Positions 30,246 to 40,900 of a DNA stretch of 64,000 nt are shown in pieces; the first letter of the stretch is position 1, and each line of letters starts with the position of its first letter. The notes under the pieces are model-generated. The model was not told where the DNA came from. It saw only the letters and a list, made by a program, of their open reading frames with translations, and made no database searches. The position numbers were made by a program, and so were the translations under genes. The stretch lies in contig NC_092650.1 of assembly GCF_032118995.1 (NCBI RefSeq), positions 21,824,501 through 21,888,500 of the forward strand, given 5' to 3'. The stretch comes from Asterias amurensis (Eukaryota > Echinodermata > Asteroidea > Forcipulatida > Asteriidae).

Positions 30246-30545
30246 TAATAGATGTTAAATTTGCATCGGGGATAAAGAAACAAAAAAATGTTACTCGGGT
30301 GGGATTCGAACCCACGACCCTTGCAATTCTAGAGCAGTGTCTTACCAACTAGACTACCGAGGTTGCCTGGAAGCTAGAGGCAGTTCGAATCCTATGTTTT
30401 GGCAGCGGGTACCGCAACGATATAATGGATGTTAAATTTGCATCGGGGATAAAGAATATTAATTTTGTTTTTTTTACCCTTTTTTAAAATTTTTATAACC
30501 CATACACCGATGTGTGTTAGCACTGTATACTCAGTAAAAAAAAAG
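30246..30545 (-). repeat. SINE-1, near full length, after NAPG
   Basis: GTGGGATTCGAACCCACGAC (B box inverted), ACCAACTAGACTACCGAGGT (A box), GCAGCGGGTACCGCAACGAT, AATTTGCATCGGGGATAAAG and ACCGATGTGTGTTAGCAC. GATGTTAAATTTGCATCGGG occurs on both sides of the head. Confidence 0.75.
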
Positions 30546-31142
30546 AGCCGATGTGGTCTCGACGTTTAGAACAGTATACTCTCCTTCTTAATGTCTTATT
30601 CTTCACACCATGCAAAGCTTCAAACACCTATGAAAAAGAACTGAAGATGAGTATAGATGATGAGTATTTCTTTTCTTTTTTTAAGCGTGAGTAAAACTGA
30701 ATTTGATGTTACAATTTGATCTTATTTTACCTCCCTGTACACTCTATGGTGTTTGTTTGCATCAATGGCCAAGTCAATATAAAACATTAAAGCCAGCTTG
30801 TTTTAATTTCTGTGCAGCACATAAATCTTGTTCACACACGCCATCGTGTGGGCAAAATCACTGTCAATTCCGTTATGCTGCAATACCTCAGTTTCAATTG
30901 GTGTAAGTGCTCGCACTCCTTTTAAACTTATAAAAGATCTGCATCGGCATCTGTTTAGTACTGTACAAATGCCTGGTGTGACTTTCCCGTAGAGATCATG
31001 CGATGCAAGGAGGCGGTACACATTAATTTTTTTTTACAATTATGTAGATCAGCCAACTCAATTTTAAGTAGGTGATCCTTGAATTTTTGCAGAGTTGGTG
31101 CACCGCTGATCGTCTCGAGTGACGAGTAGTGACTTTTGGTCA
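30546..31142. other. Intergenic, nothing recognised
   Basis: Between the SINE-1 after NAPG and a MITE-R fragment. No long frame or clear inverted repeat. Confidence 0.4.
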
Positions 31143-31300
31143 AAGGAAATAATGGTAGAAAGCTTCCCTTGAAATATTGCTTACTGGGGTGCGGTAGTTT
31201 TTGCGAAATGAGTAAAACAATTTCACTAAAATAATTTGAGCATGTACATCGGATTTATACAACTCACAAAAACATTGCTCTGTGATTTTGTTTCCTTTTT
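31143..31300 (+). mobile_element. MITE-R fragment
   Basis: AATGGTAGAAAGCTTCCCTT and GGGGTGCGGTAGTTTTTGCG, ATGAGTAAAACAATTTCACT as in the other copies. Confidence 0.55.
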
Positions 31301-31689
31301 TCTCTCAAAATAAATTGATGACTAATAAAGCTGAAACTTCTACAGGTAATTTATGTTACAGACGTCTTCATTCACATTGAGTAGGGATTAATGTCCTGGC
31401 CAAAAATCTTGATCTACACAGGGTGTCAAAACCTTTTAATATCTTGTTTTTAGAATAGAAAATAGAAAGTTTTGTCTTTACAAATTTCCCAAAACCCTTT
31501 TCATACTAAAAAAAAAACCTTCCACAATCTTATATTGTAGTCTTTGAAAATCTAATCTCACATTAATCCTATGAAATTACCAATGTGCAATATTGTGTGT
31601 CAAATTGTTTAGAAAATCTTACGTTTAGGCTGAGTCATTGTAATCATAGAACTTAAGATCATATTTTGTATTATGACACCCCTTGCAAG

Positions 31690-32250
31690 TATTCTGCCTG
31701 CTCATTGGTTTAGAGCGCGTCACATGACATGTCTTAGTTTTGCTAGACGACGGCCGTGTGATAGAGCGTCGGTTTGCCATGCGCTAGTCTGACAGACTAG
31801 CACATGGCGTGCAGTACCCAGACGTCCGTTGCGTGTACTGGGATGATAAATTAATAGTCTGTAACCACTTCGGATTGCACGACACTAAATGCAACACAGT
31901 AAGTAAAAGTGTTTGCAATCTGTATTCGCGTCGTCCGTGGATTGTAGCATTCAGGTCTGTAACGTAATAAGAACAGTACAGTCATTAGAAATGTTTGGGG
32001 TGTTATAAAACAAATATTGACTGCTTTTACTCGTGCAATGGTTAAAAACTATGACTCCCTCGGTGATCCCCGTAGCGTTCTATTTTCCCTCGGCTTCGCC
32101 TTGGGAAAATAGAACGCTCCGGAGATCACCTCGGGAGTCATAGTTTTAACCATAGCACTCGAAGCAGTCAATATTTGTATACTATTACAACTTTGATTGT
32201 ACCATAATTTGTACTATTTTATCTTCGATTATAATATTGTTAATTAGTTT
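31690..32250. mobile_element. Element with a long GC-rich palindrome (MITE-Q)
   Basis: The core at 32011-32177 has arms of roughly 75 bp: CAAATATTGACTGC with its inverse, ACTATGACTCCC with GGGAGTCATAGT, and AGCGTTCTATTTTCCC with GGGAAAATAGAACGCT, around a loop CTCGGCTTCGCCTT. Upstream at 31783, GCGCTAGTCTGACAGACTAG is a second palindrome that may belong to it; the outer limits are a guess. Confidence 0.7.
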
Positions 32251-32459
32251 TGTCCTTGGTAGATATATACCCTGCCTGATATATGGCAGAGGGAGTCGTT
32301 CCTCCCCCACCCACCCCCCAAAAAGTTCCCATTCGACAAAGCCAAAACTCCCAATTGGTACATTTCACCAGTCTTGGCCGGTTACACACATGTTCTAACT
32401 CCCCTATAGTCTGACATCATAATGTTCCAACACAGCGTATTTTCCTAATCTTAACCCTA

Positions 32460-32604
32460 AAAGCCTGTTTCATACTTCCTGCGAATGTGAAGCAAATGTT
32501 GACATCACAAATTCGCGGTGAATACTTCTTCAAATATTGCTGTGAAAGGAGAGTTTTGATGTCAAATTCCCTTTCGCATTTGCATGAAGTAAGAACCAGG
32601 CTTT
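32460..32604. mobile_element. MITE-O
   Basis: AAGCCTGTTTCATACTTCCT and, inverted, AAGCCTGGTTCTTACTTCAT enclose CACAAATTCGCGGTGAATAC and TGCTGTGAAAGGAG. Confidence 0.75.
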
Positions 32605-32740
32605 ACTCTTACCCTAAGTGTTTCACAATTACGCAATTTATCTTCAAGCAAACTTTACTTATAACTGTACATAGAATAGGGTTTGTATAGTAAACATTTA
32701 AAGTGTTTTTGTAACATATCTCCTTAGTGTGCATTTAGAT

Positions 32741-33238
32741 CATAGAGCTATATATATTGACTAGAGCGCTAACACCCCATTTTACACGCACTAAGGTTTT
32801 GAAGCCGTGTGGGCGCATCCATGTTTATGTACAAACCAATACAAAAGCTTGAAATTTTGTACGGCAATTGTACGGCTATTTGCATGATCGTGCGTCTGTT
32901 CTTTTTTATGTGCCATTGAAGCAAAAAATGCAGTAAATGTGAACGCACAATCTGCTGATCAGCGCACAAACTGCGAGGGTCATGTGCGTCATGTGCATGA
33001 TTAAAAGGCGCGTATACCTTTTTTTAGTACGGCAACCAAGTCGAAGTTACGGTTTTCGTAGCGCGGACGTACGCGAGTGGACAGTTGCGTATACGCACAC
33101 GCCGAATGTAAAATAATCGCGGCAATGTGTGTTCTCTTAAAATTCCGAATTCACGCAACACACCAAACATGTCTGCGCCCAGGGTGGCTTCAAAACGCAG
33201 AGCAAGTTGGCGCTCTAGTCAATATATATAGCTCTATG
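32741..33238. mobile_element. MITE-G1, hAT-like element with perfect 8-bp duplication
   Basis: ATTTAGAT flanks both sides (32733-32740, 33239-33246). Ends CATAGAGCTATATATATTGA and its inverse TCAATATATATAGCTCTATG continue for nearly 30 bp. Eight-base duplications and CA..G ends fit the hAT superfamily. Inside is CpG-rich, non-coding sequence. Confidence 0.88.
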
Positions 33239-33469
33239 ATTTAGATGCAAGTTAAAGTCCTTATAAAAAAAGAACATAAACTTGAAAAAGAAGTGTTTTT
33301 TCAAATTCCAGTTTCATTTTAAATCTGAGATTATTACCATCCATTTAAAGTTAAGTTTATTTCAATTGACTAAGAAAAACTTTCAAATGTTGAATGTTAA
33401 AGTATTAAACCAAAGGGGATACTGATTGGGTAAAATTTAAATTATTCACTTCAGGGTTGAACAATCAAT

Positions 33470-33546
33470 TTACTAGAGCGGGATTTGAACCTGCAACCTC
33501 CAGATAAACGTGCCAGCGTTCTACCAACTGAGTCATCTAGCCCTGA
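33470..33546 (-). repeat. tRNA-derived SINE head (SINE-4)
   Basis: Minus strand: TGACTCAGTTGGTAGAACGC (A box) and GCAGGTTCAAATCCCGC (B box) on a 72-bp tRNA-Lys-like backbone. The acceptor stem does not pair well, so it is read as a retroposed head rather than a working tRNA. Confidence 0.55.
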
Positions 33547-33577
33547 ATAATGACAGTCTCTCAAATATCTTTGTTTG

Positions 33578-33990
33578 GGGCCGGTGTCAGATGCAATTGT
33601 GTCCGTCATGCAATACTGTCCACTCCGGACACTTTTGCATTTGCAATCGTGTCCAGGGCTATGCAAAAATCGTCTGGTGGACATGTACATGACTGTATGA
33701 ATGATTTGTATTCACTTTTTTTTTTATGATTGCAGCGACCGAACGTTTCCCATGACATTCATGACATGTACTTATCTTGAAGAAAAAAAAAGGCAAACGT
33801 ATATTCCGTCGACCAATGGCGTTTAATTCACTGCAAGGACGGTTTTGCACTGGGGAGGACACAACTGCATATGCAAATGTGTCTGGATGGACACTCTTGC
33901 ATTATGCAGCAGTGCCGGGCGGACACGATGGCATGTGCATGTACTCTGGGAAGTATTACAAAGAGGACATCATTGCATGTGACACCGGCG
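33578..33990. mobile_element. Inverted-repeat element with GACAC/TGCAT motifs (MITE-Y)
   Basis: Left CCGGTGTCAGATGCAATTGT pairs with the inverse of the right CATTGCATGTGACACCGG. Between them GGACAC or GTGTCC alternates with TGCAT or ATGCAA many times in both directions, e.g. GGACACTTTTGCATTTGCAA. An open frame of 80 codons inside is a by-product. Confidence 0.65.
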
Positions 33991-34129
33991 TGAAGGTCCA
34001 AAGCTTTTTCATTCTTTAACTGCTGTATAACCAGGGTTCACAATACAACCAAGTTTACAACAAATAAATAAAAAATTGTAATAATTCTGTGTATAATATT
34101 TATTATTTAACCTATTGTGACTGTAAAAT

Positions 34130-34270
34130 GACATGTGACATCTCTCACAATTAGGTTAGACTTGTTATCATTTGATTATCCAGTGTTAATTATGTAGTAT
34201 CAAAAATCAAATATTGATTATCTTGTATTGATTATCTAGTATAGATTATCACGCATTGATACAATATTGA
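34130..34270 (+). repeat. Loose repeats of ATTGATTATC
   Basis: TTTGATTATC, TATTGATTATCTTG, TATTGATTATCTAG, TATAGATTATCACG and CATTGATAC follow each other in one orientation with 12-16 bp spacing. Confidence 0.5.
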
Positions 34271-34809
34271 TAGAAACTAGGCTAGCATCATTCGTCAGTC
34301 ACATAAAAGGTGTTATGTTTTTTTGTAATTACGTTTAATGTAAATACTATTCTTGTGTGCCGATACAGGTTCATTAAAATACAAAAATATTATACTATTT
34401 CAATCAGTTTTATTCTTGTGTTGTCTTACATTTGGGAAGAGCTTCACATATTTTAACAGTTTAACACTTCCTATAGGGTACCGGTATGACATAATTTCGT
34501 TTTCAAAGCTGGCAAAGCAAGACAATAGGCCTAATCCCCCAACCCACCACCCCGCAGTTGATCGTGACGATAGTTTTGTGTAACCTTCGGGCAGATATTT
34601 CAGAGAGCAGGCGACTACAACAACGAAATGAGCATTGCCAAATCAGAACTTTCTATCGTAACATCTCACAGCCCAAGTTTTTTGCCCAAAGATGGAAACC
34701 TATTGAAAATGAAAGCAATAAATGCACATTAAAAAAAAAAACAGGTAGGCCCAACAATACTTTTAATTCAAACAAAGTAGAAGTGATGAATTTGTTTGAA
34801 ACAAAGCAA

Positions 34810-34940
34810 CCAATCTGGAAGGTATTTTTCGGCCGGGTATAAAAACATGCTCGGTTTGTTTATCAACAAGGTTGGGGAATCGCCCCGCCCCCTTGGGCCC
34901 GCCCTCCTTTCGTCGTAGAGGGCGGTATCAATAAAGCAAG
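34810..34940 (+). promoter_or_regulatory. COQ9 core promoter and 5' UTR
   Basis: CCAAT lies at 34810-34814, a TATA-like TATAAAAA at 34838-34845 and a GC box CCCCGCCCCC at 34883-34892, about 58 bp before the ATG. The ATG is in AAGATGG, a good Kozak context. A similar GC box stands about 52 bp before the NAPG start. Confidence 0.5.
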
Positions 34941-37900
34941 ATGGCAGCTTACAGAGAACTTCGTTATGCAACAAGGTTACCGATCCGATCGCTGTTTTCA
35001 CCTAAACAGAGAGCTCAAATTCTAATGAAAGGTAAATATTTGTGTGAGGGAAGTTTTCGGATCCAGATTTTCTTTCATTGTTTATTTGTAATTTGATAAA
35101 TCGTACAAGTTGTACGTGAATTTAAATCGATCCAAATAAACTAGCATACGCTGTCCATCCACCTCCATACACACACACAGTCACACTCACAGTGACAGTG
35201 TGACCATCCCATGTCCACTCCACTCCAGTCCAGTCCTAGCCCCACTTGTGTGGCCAAGGCTAGCTGAATCCTTGGATAACTTTCCGTATGGCGCCAAAAG
35301 GGGACCCAAAAGGTATATCTCATTGAGGTAAATTAGATACTATTTTATTATTTCATAATCATATCGAGGGAGAAAGTGGTGTCGCAATACAAAAACTTTT
35401 CCGAATCCTTAGCCACACGTCCACACCATTTCCTCATGCAGCTAAGAAATAACAACAAATTTAAAAATTCTGGCGCCTCCCCTACGAGCCACTCTGCAGT
35501 ATAAACCGGCTGAATGTGTTCACCTAACTCTTAGCTTGCTTTGTGTGTATTGAAAAGTGAAACAAATAAAAATTTAAAAAGAAATTTGTAACGATAACTT
35601 TGCTTTTCTCCGACTCTAATTTACTCGATTGGTACCCGGCGCAGCCATCTTGGAATATGCCAATCAGCATGACGTCATCGGCCTGCCGGGCTGTGGGCCC
35701 GTGAGGGCGCGAATACAAATCAACGGCTGTTTTATGTGAATTAAGCTTGTGTACTTTTTACGTGCACGTGCTTCATCTATTTAATTCTTCATATGCTTAA
35801 TTATTCTTTTGGTTTCCTTTGAGCGCTTAGAGACTTTCTTTTGGAGGTGTTAGGCGCTCTAGAAATAGGGTTGTTATTATTATTATTATTACGTAGTTCA
35901 CTAAAAATATCTTAGATAGATAGAGTCTATTTTATTTCATAACAATGAAAAAGTGGTGGCACTGCCACTGCTGGTAGGGTATAGAAACTAGTTCACATTT
36001 TGATTCATGCATATAAAAATGGTACACAATTTTACTAATCTACCCTCTAGGTGCACAGGCTCCAGGACGTTATGCCGCAGGGAATTTATTGAGACAGTGC
36101 TCAACATCAAACTCTGGGAAGCAAACATTCAAGTGAGTTTTACTTCCTGAGAAATTTGAACACAATTTTTTGTTTTTGTTTTTTTGTTGGTACTTTATTT
36201 TTTTTATTTTTTTTTATTTTTTTTTTTTGTGTTAAATAGTATAATGTAACAAATACATAAATGGGTTGGTAAATTGGAAGGAGATCTGTGATCAAATGGA
36301 ATTCTAGAACTGAAGCAAAGGATGGCTCTTCTTAGAAAATACTTTTAGAAAATGTATCATTGCAGTAGGGCCTACCTGCTGATAAGCTCAAACATAAGAT
36401 TTCAAACTGCTTGAAGTTACTGGGAATCTCAGTGTTCTAGTGGTAAGAAGTCTACTCAAGAATGATACAGGTTGAGAGTTGAATCTCTCCTGAAAGGTTC
36501 ATTATGCCTGTACTGAGTAGCATACATAGCTTAGCATACATAGGTGTTGGGGTAAAAAAGAAGACTGCTGAAGAATGACAAAGGTTGTGGTTTGGAATCC
36601 CACCCGAGTGATATGCCTGTGGATTTGTTTTAAAGGAACACGTTGCCTTGGATCGGACGATTTGGTCTATAAAAAGCGTTTGAAACCGTTTGTTATGATA
36701 CGGATATGGTTGGAAAGATGTTTTAAAAGTAGAATATAATGATCCACACAAGTATCACTCAAAATTGCACGGTTTTCTTTTTACATCGCAAACTACCACG
36801 GTCGGCCATTTATGGGAGTCAAAATGTTGACTCCCATAAATGGCCGACCGTGTTATTGGACGAGGTAAAAAGAAAACCATGCAATTTCGAGGCATATTTG
36901 TGTAGATCATTGTATTCTACTTTTACATTATCTTTCTACCCATATGCATTTTATAACAAACGGTCACAAAACGCCTTTCAAAGACCAACTCGACCGATCC
37001 AAGGCAATATGTTCCTTTAACAGGACTCAGGTGAAAGGGGGGGGGGGAGTGTATTGGGTATTAGAGCGTAGCACTTATCGGTGTAAAGGATCAAACACAA
37101 ATAATGGTATCACTAGATTCCACATCAACATCATTTTCTATTCCTTCCTTAAAGCCAAACGCAGAGTAACTACAGCACCTCTCAGGAAGCCGACGAGCCC
37201 TTCTCATCAGAAGAGGAGCAGTCGGAAGAATCAGACACCGCAGCAGTCAGACAACTTGTTCTAAACTCGGCTTTAGAATTCGTCCCTGCATTCGGGTGGT
37301 CGGTCGATGCACTATCGGAGGGGGCCAGGGCAGAGGGACTCCCGGGCGTGGCTCATGGAATGTTCCCCAGGGGTGGCGGGGATCTCGTCCATCACTTTGT
37401 GAAAGAATGTAACGCCCAGCTGGCCGAGAAGCTGGCGAGAGAAGTGCAGGAGGAGACGGCGGAACAAGAACAAGGCGGGAAAAGGTTTGTGTATAATTTA
37501 ATAGATGGAAATTGGCATAGGGATGAAGAATATTAATTTTTGGTTTTACCCATATTCCACCGATATTTGTTAGCATTGTTTACTCGGTACTTTCTTAAGC
37601 TCTGTGAAAAAAATATCACAGGCACATAACTCAGTGGGACTCGGACCCACAACCTTTGCCAAACTCGACTTTTCTTTATCCCGATGCCAATTTCCATCTA
37701 CTAAATGTTTGCGGTACACCTGATAGTTTATTCCAAATGTTTTCCAATTCTGTGTGGACTCCAATTCTGTTGGAAAAACTGTCACTAAATACGGAGCATC
37801 TTAAGCCCGCTTTTTGAATGAATGAATTTGAATTTCCTGTCTTATCAACAGACGCAGGAGGGCAGTTCCCTTGATCCGAGATGCCCTTGAGGCGCGTCTG

Positions 37901-40900
37901 CGAATGATCATCCCCTTCATAGAGCAATGGCCCCAAGCCATGGCTCTTATGGTTGTCCCGTCCAACACCAAGGAACATTTTAGTAACCTGTCGCAGTTAA
38001 TGGACGATATCTGGTATCATGCCGGTGATCGATCAGTAGATGTGAGTATAGATGGTGTTACTTATCATTTGACAGAAAAACTTACAATAAGAATAAGAAT
38101 ACTCGGTTTTTGTACAGTGCTTTACACACACAGAGGGCATCTCGAAGTGCTTCCAACATTATTACCTCTGGTCACTGGGCCTAAAATCATTCCTTAAAGG
38201 CAGTGGACACTATTGGTCATTACTCAAAATAATTATTAGCATAAAACCTTACTTGGTAACGAGTAGTGGGGAGAGGTTGATAGTATGAAACATTGTGAGA
38301 AACGGCTCCCTCTGAAGTAAACTAGTTTTCGAGAAAGAAGTAATTTTCCACGAATTTGATTTCCAGACCTCAGAATTAGAATTTGAGGTCTCGAAATCAA
38401 CCATCTAAACGCACACAACTTCGTGTGACAAGGGTGTTTTTTTCTTTCATTATTATCTCGCAAGTTCGATGACCGATTGAGCTCAAATTTTCACAGGTTT
38501 TTAAAGTTTTATGCATATGTTGAGATACACCAACTGTGAAGGCTAGTCTTTGACAATTACCAATAGTGTCCACTGCCTTTAAACCATTTCAGCTCCCTGG
38601 GGAGTATACAGCCTGTGCAACACATATGCACTACTCTGCTAAAATCAACCACAAGAACAATCTCTGCCCTCAAAGGTACCCATTGCCCCTGGGTTGAGAG
38701 AAGCAATTATAGTTAAGTGTCTAGCTGAGAGATACAAGTGTCAAGACCGGGATTCGAAACCCACACTCTGCTGAACAGAAACACTAGAGCTTGAGTTCTG
38801 TGCTCTTATCTGCTCGGCCATGACACCCTTTATGTTACTAGTGACCACTTGCACAGAGCGCAACACACCTTCAAGTCTTTGAATTCCACTATTTGAACAA
38901 GTTTGAAGAATGGTCTAAAGGCCGGTTTATAGTCGGTCGCGGGATGGTCGCGCGATGGAAATCTTGACGCGCAATCTTTAAAAGGCACAGTTTTTAGGCC
39001 TCAGTCTTAGAATCGCGCGCAATATTTCCATCGCGCGACTGTCGCGCGACCGACTATAAACCGGCCTTAAGAATCACTGATGAACAGAGATCATAACGTT
39101 GTGTAAAGCGTCTTGATCTACAATGTACCAACTGGGATGTGTGCTCTATAACTCTGTATACTCCCCAGGGAGCTGAGATGGTTAAATAAATGGCCAAGTG
39201 ACCAGGGGGTTATAATGTTGGAAGCGCTTTGAGAAGCCCTTCGGGTGTGTATAGCGTGATATAAAAAACTATTATTATTATTATAGACACTTGACACTAT
39301 TGGTAATTGTCAAAGACCAGCTTTCTCGCTTGGTGTATCTCAACAAATGCATGTGAAAATTTGAGCTCAATTGGTCATGGAAGTTGTGAGATAATAATGA
39401 AAGAAAAAACACCATTGTCACAAGAAAATGTGTGCTTTCAGATGCTTGATTTCGAAACCTCAAATTCTAAATCTGAGGTCTCGAAATCAAGTTCGTGGAA
39501 AATTACTTCTTTCTCAAAAACTACATCACTTCACAATGTTTTATACTATCAACTTTTCCCCATTACTTGTTACCAAGTAAGGTTTTATGCTAATAATTAT
39601 TTTGAATAATTACAGATAGGGTCCATGCCTTTAAAAGAGCTGCATTGTAGTATTATTATTCAAGCTGTTTTATTTTCTTCCTCCTTTAGTTTAACTGGTA
39701 TACAAAGCGAGTTGCACTGCTTGCCATATACAAGAGTGCTGAGCTTACCCTTGTACAGGACAAGTCTACGGACTTCCAAGAAACATGGATGTTCATCGAC
39801 AGACGACTTGCCGACTTCTCAAGGATGTACAAATTACGATCAGATGTATGTTTAAAAACGTGTTTTACCTGCGAGTTTGCAATTTTTGTGTTCGTGTGTA
39901 TTGTTTTATGTCTTTGCCTGTTTATTGTGATGTGACTTGTTTTACTCATTTCTCGGGAGCTGTAGCGCCTCAGTGGGTGGTGTTTGCTATCTTTGTCCTT
40001 ACGCCCTGTCGTATTTTTATATTGTTGTCCCTTCCTCTTATTGCTACGGTGTTTTGTTGTGGGTGCAGGGTTTTTTTTTCAATAGTCTGGTTTTGCTTGT
40101 GTTTTAATGTTTTATTTTGTGTGATTTTTAAATGTTTCAGTGCAATCACCTTTTTATATTGTATAATTATATTTTTATCGTTGGCAGGGGTCTGGTTTTA
40201 CACATCTTTTGATGACAGTTTTTATACTTATGTTTTAACCTTGACAGCCCCTGTACATTTTGTAACTATAGTTTATGTCTAAAGATTTAAAATAAAAAAA
40301 ATCACTGGAACAGAGATATTTTCACCAAAAAATTCCTCCCTTTTTTGTCGCTCGGTTGGCTAGTGCTTTATGTTCATATTGGAGCCCTTGGTAAATAAAT
40401 CCGAGGCTAAAAGTGGTCTTTAAAGTATTCGTTTGGCCAAAGGAAACAATTATTGTCTAAGTAAACATACATTTCTTGATTTTTATTATTTTTTTCAGAT
40501 GTTTACGCATTTTTCATGTAATGAGCTTTTGATCATTACGAATGCTCAAATGCAGTTAGTGACCTTATTTACGTGTACTATTGATTTGTTTTTGATTTAA
40601 ATAATTACATATAATTTGTATGCTATTATATATATATTTTTTTATTGCTTTCTTATTTCTTTTTTAATATTTCTTACTTAATGACTCCTGTTAGTGGCCG
40701 TTAACCACTTTTCAGTAAATAAATATAAAATGTTTGAAAAATGAAAGAATTACATGTATAACAACAGACGAAGTAGTACTCTTAAGTTATCTTTGAAAAG
40801 TTATATTCTGTTTTGCCTCTCTCCCTATTACAGATTGATCAAACGGTTGGTAGCCTCTCATCATTAATGACTGCAGCTTACACTGTGGTAAGTCATGGGT

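Noticed and set aside
37161-37255. COQ9 exon 3 starting after AAACGCAG
   Set aside because: That acceptor puts the exon in a frame that reaches a stop; the acceptor six bases upstream of it (after CTTAAAG) keeps the frame and homology.
39785-40282. 165-codon plus-strand frame overlapping COQ9 exon 5
   Set aside because: It reads the exon in the wrong frame and continues into T-rich intron sequence, giving a Phe/Cys/Val-rich product without any family signature.
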